Part shown: positions 60,694 through 64,000 of the stretch, one piece after another | Layout of the letters: each line of letters opens with the position of its first letter | Position numbering within the stretch: position 1 is the first letter of the stretch | NCBI GenBank assembly: GCA_963665765.1 | Contig: OY762464.1 | Coordinates: 2,294,001 to 2,358,000, forward strand | Origin: Bin76 sp963665765 | GTDB lineage: Bacteria; Actinomycetota; Acidimicrobiia; Spongiisociales; ZC4RG35 | Direction: 5' to 3' | Length of the DNA stretch: 64,000 nucleotides | The notes under the pieces: model-generated | Told to the model about the DNA's origin: nothing | The model's database searches: none | The model's input: the letters and a program-made list of their open reading frames with translations, nothing else | Translations under genes and position numbers: made by a program

Positions 60694-62397
60694 ATGTTCG
60701 TTAAGACGACCCGCCGTAGGAGGGGCGACAAGGTTTACGAGTACTTGTCGTTGGTGGAAACGGTTCGCAAGGGGTCGAAGATCGGCCATCGGACCCTGTT
60801 GCGCCTGGGAGAAGTCACCGCTTTACGCCAATCGGGACAGTTGGGACGGATCATCGCCGCGTTGGAACGTCACCTGCACAAAGAACGCGTCGACGTTGAC
60901 AGCTTGGCCGCCGAGGGAGCACCCGCGGTAGGAGCAGTAGCCGCAGCGGCCGCGGTATGGAAACAACTGGATCTCGGGGGGTTCTTCACAAAAGTAGGCG
61001 CGGAACGCCGTGCTGACGTTTTGGAACATGCAGTGTTCGCGATGGTGGCGAACCGGCTGGTAGCCCCGTGTTCGAAACGTCGTCTGCCCGAATGGACAGA
61101 ACATGACGTGGTGATGCCCCAAGGCTGGTCAGCGCCGTCGTTGGACCAGTACTACCGGGCCTTGGACGCCGTCGCCGACACCAAGAACGAGACCGAGGAG
61201 CATTTGTATCGGCGGTTGTGCAACCTGACCAACCTGAACCTTCGGCTGGTGTGCTATGACCTGACATCCACCTATTTTGAGGGTTCGACCCAAAAGTCGG
61301 AAGCGTTTCCGTCGCGGGTGTTCGGGTATTCGCGGGATCATCGCCCGGACAGGCCCCAGATAGTGATCGGTCTGTTGTGCACCACAGACGGGATCCCGAT
61401 AGCCCATCATGTGTTCTCGGGGAACACCAACGACGCCTCCACCCTACCCGGGGTGTTGGAAGACCTGGCGGGACGGTTCGCGGTGGGCAGGATCTGTGTG
61501 GTTTCCGACCGGGGGCTCATATCAGCATCTAACCTGGAAACGGTCACCCAAGCGGGGTTTGATCACCTGCTGGCCACCAGACTCCGCCGCGATCGGATCA
61601 CCGCCCAAGCGCTTTCGGCTATTGACCAGGACACTGTGTGGGTGCAGCTACCCGAACACGGTTCCAGGGCCGCTGATATCACCCTCGAAGACGGGACCCG
61701 CACGGTGGTGGTCGAGTCCGACGCTCGTGCCCGTCGGGACACACAACGCACCGCCGAACTTATCGCCGCTGCCGAAACGCAGTTGTTGGCGTTGGAACAT
61801 CGTGTCCGTTCGGGGAGACTGAAAGACCCCGCCAAGATCGGGAGAGCCGCCCAACGCATCCTCGGCACCGGGCGGGTCGGGCGACTGTTCGACCTCGAGA
61901 TCGGACCAGGTCGCTTTCTCTACCACTACAACGAGGACAACCAGGCATATGAGAAGCTGTTGGCGGGTCGCTATGTGCTGACCACCAGTCTCACATCCGC
62001 ACAAGCCGACACCGCCGAAGTGGTGGCCTGCTATCGCCAACTGCAAACCGTCGAAACCCGCTTTCGGGTGCTCAAAGACTTCCTACGACTACGGCCGGTG
62101 CGGCACTGGACCGAGAAACGAGTCCGCGGTCACGTCGCGGTCTGTGTGTACGCCGCTTTGATGGAAACGCTCATCACCCAGGCTCTCACCGCAGCCGATG
62201 TCCGCGATCCCGACCTCGAACACCAACACCTCACCGCCGCACGGGCCCTCCAACAACTCAACCGCGTCCGCCGCGTGGAACTGACCACCAACAACCACCA
62301 GATCACCATAACCACCCGACGCACCCCCCTACAAACACGGGCACTCGCCGCCATCGGAGTCGACACCCGCACCTGGGACAAAGCCACCATCACCTAA
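60694..62397 (+). CDS. IS1634-family transposase (DDE type)
   Basis: 567 residues. DDE residues are placed in 'VCYDLTSTYFEG' near 187, 'CVVSDRGLIS' near 270, and the C-terminal 'YRQLQTVETRFRVLKDFLRLRPVRHW' region (the 'Y...VE..FR.LK' box of IS4/IS1634 transposases). The frame can start earlier at 60652, but ATG at 60694 ('MFVKTTRRRRGDKVYEYL') fits the family N-terminus. No frameshift or stop is seen, so the element is probably active. Confidence 0.9.
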   Translation: MFVKTTRRRRGDKVYEYLSLVETVRKGSKIGHRTLLRLGEVTALRQSGQLGRIIAALERHLHKERVDVDSLAAEGAPAVGAVAAAAAVWKQLDLGGFFTKVGAERRADVLEHAVFAMVANRLVAPCSKRRLPEWTEHDVVMPQGWSAPSLDQYYRALDAVADTKNETEEHLYRRLCNLTNLNLRLVCYDLTSTYFEGSTQKSEAFPSRVFGYSRDHRPDRPQIVIGLLCTTDGIPIAHHVFSGNTNDASTLPGVLEDLAGRFAVGRICVVSDRGLISASNLETVTQAGFDHLLATRLRRDRITAQALSAIDQDTVWVQLPEHGSRAADITLEDGTRTVVVESDARARRDTQRTAELIAAAETQLLALEHRVRSGRLKDPAKIGRAAQRILGTGRVGRLFDLEIGPGRFLYHYNEDNQAYEKLLAGRYVLTTSLTSAQADTAEVVACYRQLQTVETRFRVLKDFLRLRPVRHWTEKRVRGHVAVCVYAALMETLITQALTAADVRDPDLEHQHLTAARALQQLNRVRRVELTTNNHQITITTRRTPLQTRALAAIGVDTRTWDKATIT

Positions 62398-62477
62398 CCA
62401 CCACACCGGCTCAAACACCGAATGTAGTGGAAACACCTTCTTCGCGTATGCCCCCTGACCTGGTAAAACACAAAACC

Positions 62478-62493
62478 ACCCGCCAAACTCGGG
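62478..62493 (+). repeat. Right terminal inverted repeat of the IS
   Basis: ACCCGCCAAACTCGGG; exact inverse of 60547-60562, followed by CCATA. Confidence 0.88.
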
Positions 62494-62653
62494 CCATAGG
62501 CTGAGACGCTACGCATGTCCCGTATGTCAGTCCATGGTGGCTTGAGTCTCTCGATCCCGGCTACGGGACGGAGGTCCATCAGAGGCCACTTCGAGACGGG
62601 ACAACCCTCCAGCCTTGGCCAGGAAAGAGTCCGACTCGGTGGACTCCCTGCGG

Positions 62654-62863
62654 CTATTCCATCAGCTCTATGGCGCCGGTTGGGCAGGCTCGCGCAGCCT
62701 TCCTTACCTTTTCGATGAACTGCGGCGGGATCGGGTCAAGGCGAGCCGTCGAGTACCCGTCCTCGTTGACTTCGAAGGCTTCCGGTGCGATGGCCACGCA
62801 TTGTGCTACTCCCATGCATTCCTCCGTGACTCGTGCCCGGGATGCTTCACCGGCCCTGGTCAT
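62654..62863 (-). CDS. 3Fe-4S type ferredoxin, P450 partner
   Basis: 69 residues with three cluster cysteines: 'CMGVAQC' (C-x5-C) near 16-22 and 'ACPTGAI' near the C-terminus, the actinobacterial P450-ferredoxin pattern. The ATG at 62863 overlaps the P450 stop (ATGA), so it is translated directly after the P450 and should carry electrons to it. An upstream in-frame start (62929) would lie inside the P450 gene and is rejected. Confidence 0.88.
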   Translation of the reverse strand: MTRAGEASRARVTEECMGVAQCVAIAPEAFEVNEDGYSTARLDPIPPQFIEKVRKAARACPTGAIELME

Positions 62864-64000
62864 TGTCGGATCCGAGACGAACGGATTGGTAGTGAGACCA
62901 TTCCCCTGTGGGTGGTGACCGAGTGCCATTCCGGCTCGAAGCCCGGGTCAAGCCGTGGTGCGGGGACGTGGGCTAGGAGTGATTTGATCGCCACGGCAAC
63001 CTCGAGCCTGGCGACGGGCGCCCCGAGACAGAAATGGATGCCGCGGCCGAAGGCGGCATGCTGTTGGGGTGTGTAAGAGCGGTGAATGTCGAACCTATCC
63101 GGATCCTCGAAGTGAGCCGGATCCCTGTTGGCCGCGGCCAGTACACAGACGACCCGTTCACCCGCCCCGATGATCTCTCCACCGAGTTCGCAGCTCTCCA
63201 AAGCTGTCCTTCTGTCTCTGGGGAGAGGGGATTCGAAGCGAAGGCTCTCCTCCACACAGTTGGCAATCAGGGTCTCGTCCTCTTCGAGGGAGGCCAACTG
63301 CTCCGGGTGCGAGAGGAGCAGGTATGCCGTGTTGCCGATCGATGCGGTGGTCGTGCCGTTGCCGGCGATGATCAGATGGAGGCAGGTGGCGATAGCCTCC
63401 GGCAGTGTGAGTTGGCCGGCGTCGATCATCTGGGCTGCTCGGGTCAGAACGTCGTCGCGAGGCCGCAGGCGGCGTTCATCAATCCAGGAGGTGAGCAACT
63501 CATGCCATTTGGCTAGATTCCGACCGAAGTGGCCGGCGCGTCCGGGGTCCGGCGGGGTAGTGCCGAAGAAGTGGCGCTGGTCCATGGTGACACTCGGTAT
63601 GTCCCCCCGGCGAGACCGGGGAATTCCCACCACGTCGGAGACAACCTCGACGGGAAGCGGTTCAGCCAACCGCGACACGACATCCACCACTTCGCCGTCG
63701 GCGATGGAGGCTCCCATCAGGCGGTCGGCCGCCGCTCTAATCCCCCCTTCGAAGCTCGCCACCGCCCTAGGGACGAAAGAGCGTCCGAAGGCTCGCCGGA
63801 TGCGGGTGTGTTCGGGAGGGTCAGTGATGTTCAGTTGAGCCACCCCGAAGTGGTCCACCAGCATGGTGTTCTCTTCACGCACAGCCGCGTCCAGGTTGTT
63901 GATATGGCCCATTTCGGCTCCCATGCTGGAGAACAACCGAGGATTGGTGAGCACCTCGTCCACGAGGTCGAAGGTGGTCACCAGCCATTGACCCAGAGCC
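62860..64000 (-). CDS. Cytochrome P450, N-terminus beyond the window edge
   Basis: Haem monooxygenase; about 380 residues are present and the frame stays open to base 64000 ('LGQWLVTTFDLVDEVLTNP'), so the GTG at 63981 is internal. The haem loop 'FGRGIHFCLGAPVAR' holds the Cys ligand, the K-helix ExxR is 'EESLR', and the I-helix reads 'IIAGNGTTTASIGN'. In the I-helix the usual acidic residue before the Thr pair is Gly. Substrate unknown. Ferredoxin follows with a 4-nt overlap. Confidence 0.9.
   Translation of the reverse strand, partial: ALGQWLVTTFDLVDEVLTNPRLFSSMGAEMGHINNLDAAVREENTMLVDHFGVAQLNITDPPEHTRIRRAFGRSFVPRAVASFEGGIRAAADRLMGASIADGEVVDVVSRLAEPLPVEVVSDVVGIPRSRRGDIPSVTMDQRHFFGTTPPDPGRAGHFGRNLAKWHELLTSWIDERRLRPRDDVLTRAAQMIDAGQLTLPEAIATCLHLIIAGNGTTTASIGNTAYLLLSHPEQLASLEEDETLIANCVEESLRFESPLPRDRRTALESCELGGEIIGAGERVVCVLAAANRDPAHFEDPDRFDIHRSYTPQQHAAFGRGIHFCLGAPVARLEVAVAIKSLLAHVPAPRLDPGFEPEWHSVTTHRGMVSLPIRSSRIRQ

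Larger units (their letters stand above)
60547..62493 (+). mobile_element. Complete IS1634-family-like insertion sequence (1947 bp)
   Basis: The ends are 16-bp perfect inverted repeats, CCCGAGTTTGGCGGGT at 60547-60562 and its complement at 62478-62493. CCATA directly flanks both ends (60542-60546 and 62494-62498), a 5-bp target duplication. It contains one full-length transposase gene. The intact repeats and duplication point to recent insertion. Confidence 0.88.

Noticed and set aside
1..64000. CRISPR arrays, rRNA or tRNA genes
   Set aside because: No regularly spaced repeats, rRNA segments or foldable tRNA were seen on reading through both strands.

Overview
The window is high-GC bacterial chromosome from a member of the Actinomycetota, most likely class Acidimicrobiia (inference). 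The evidence is a dcw cluster without ftsA but with sepF, yggT and divIVA after ftsZ, a DUF3040 gene and a conserved HNH gene before mraZ, an actinobacterial-type Tad pilus locus, and SLH repeats with the 'GCATNPDRYCPN...VTRAQMA' spelling common in Acidimicrobiia. MurE carries the DNPR motif expected for meso-diaminopimelate peptidoglycan. I saw no rRNA, tRNA or CRISPR array.

Layout. 1-6.7 kb: the 3' part of aroA, then cmk and the pyrimidine genes pyrC, pyrD and pyrF, with a low-GC GmrSD-like (DUF262/DUF1524) gene wedged on the opposite strand between aroA and cmk. 7-9.3 kb: a universal stress protein, a flavin reductase, ispD, and a solo protein resembling the C-terminal half of IspD. 9.4-13.4 kb: a compact Tad/Flp pilus operon (CpaE-like, tadA, tadB, tadC, pilin, two TadE/G-like genes). 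13.4-16.6 kb: ybaK, a 46-residue membrane protein, a DUF429 gene and polX. 16.7-18 kb: a small accessory patch with a broken DNA methyltransferase remnant and a RES-toxin pair. 18.1-23.5 kb: a K+-dependent-type membrane pyrophosphatase, a histidine phosphatase, dinB, DUF3040, a MerR regulator and the HNH gene.

23.7-40.7 kb: division and cell-wall genes, mraZ-rsmH-ftsL-ftsI-murE-mraY-murD-ftsW-murG-murC-murB-ftsQ-ftsZ-pgeF-yggS-sepF-yggT-divIVA. From rsmH to sepF most genes overlap by 4-17 nt, which suggests one translationally coupled operon making the lipid II precursor and the divisome. murF is not where it is expected. 40.7-50.5 kb: ileS (minus), then yggU, a DksA/TraR protein, lspA, rluD, a rhomboid protease and dnaE.

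50.6-64 kb is accessory. It holds an EamA-like transporter, a glyoxalase scrap, an SLH/TolB-propeller surface protein broken by an in-frame amber codon, and then a probable defence or mobile island. The island contains an unrecognised 463-residue protein divergent from a small membrane protein, a decayed P-loop ATPase, a 1010-residue protein with a restriction-nuclease-like N-terminus, and a complete IS1634-type insertion sequence with 16-bp inverted repeats and a 5-bp target duplication. The window ends in a ferredoxin and cytochrome P450 pair. The 1010-residue protein and its neighbours are the best candidates for an undescribed system.
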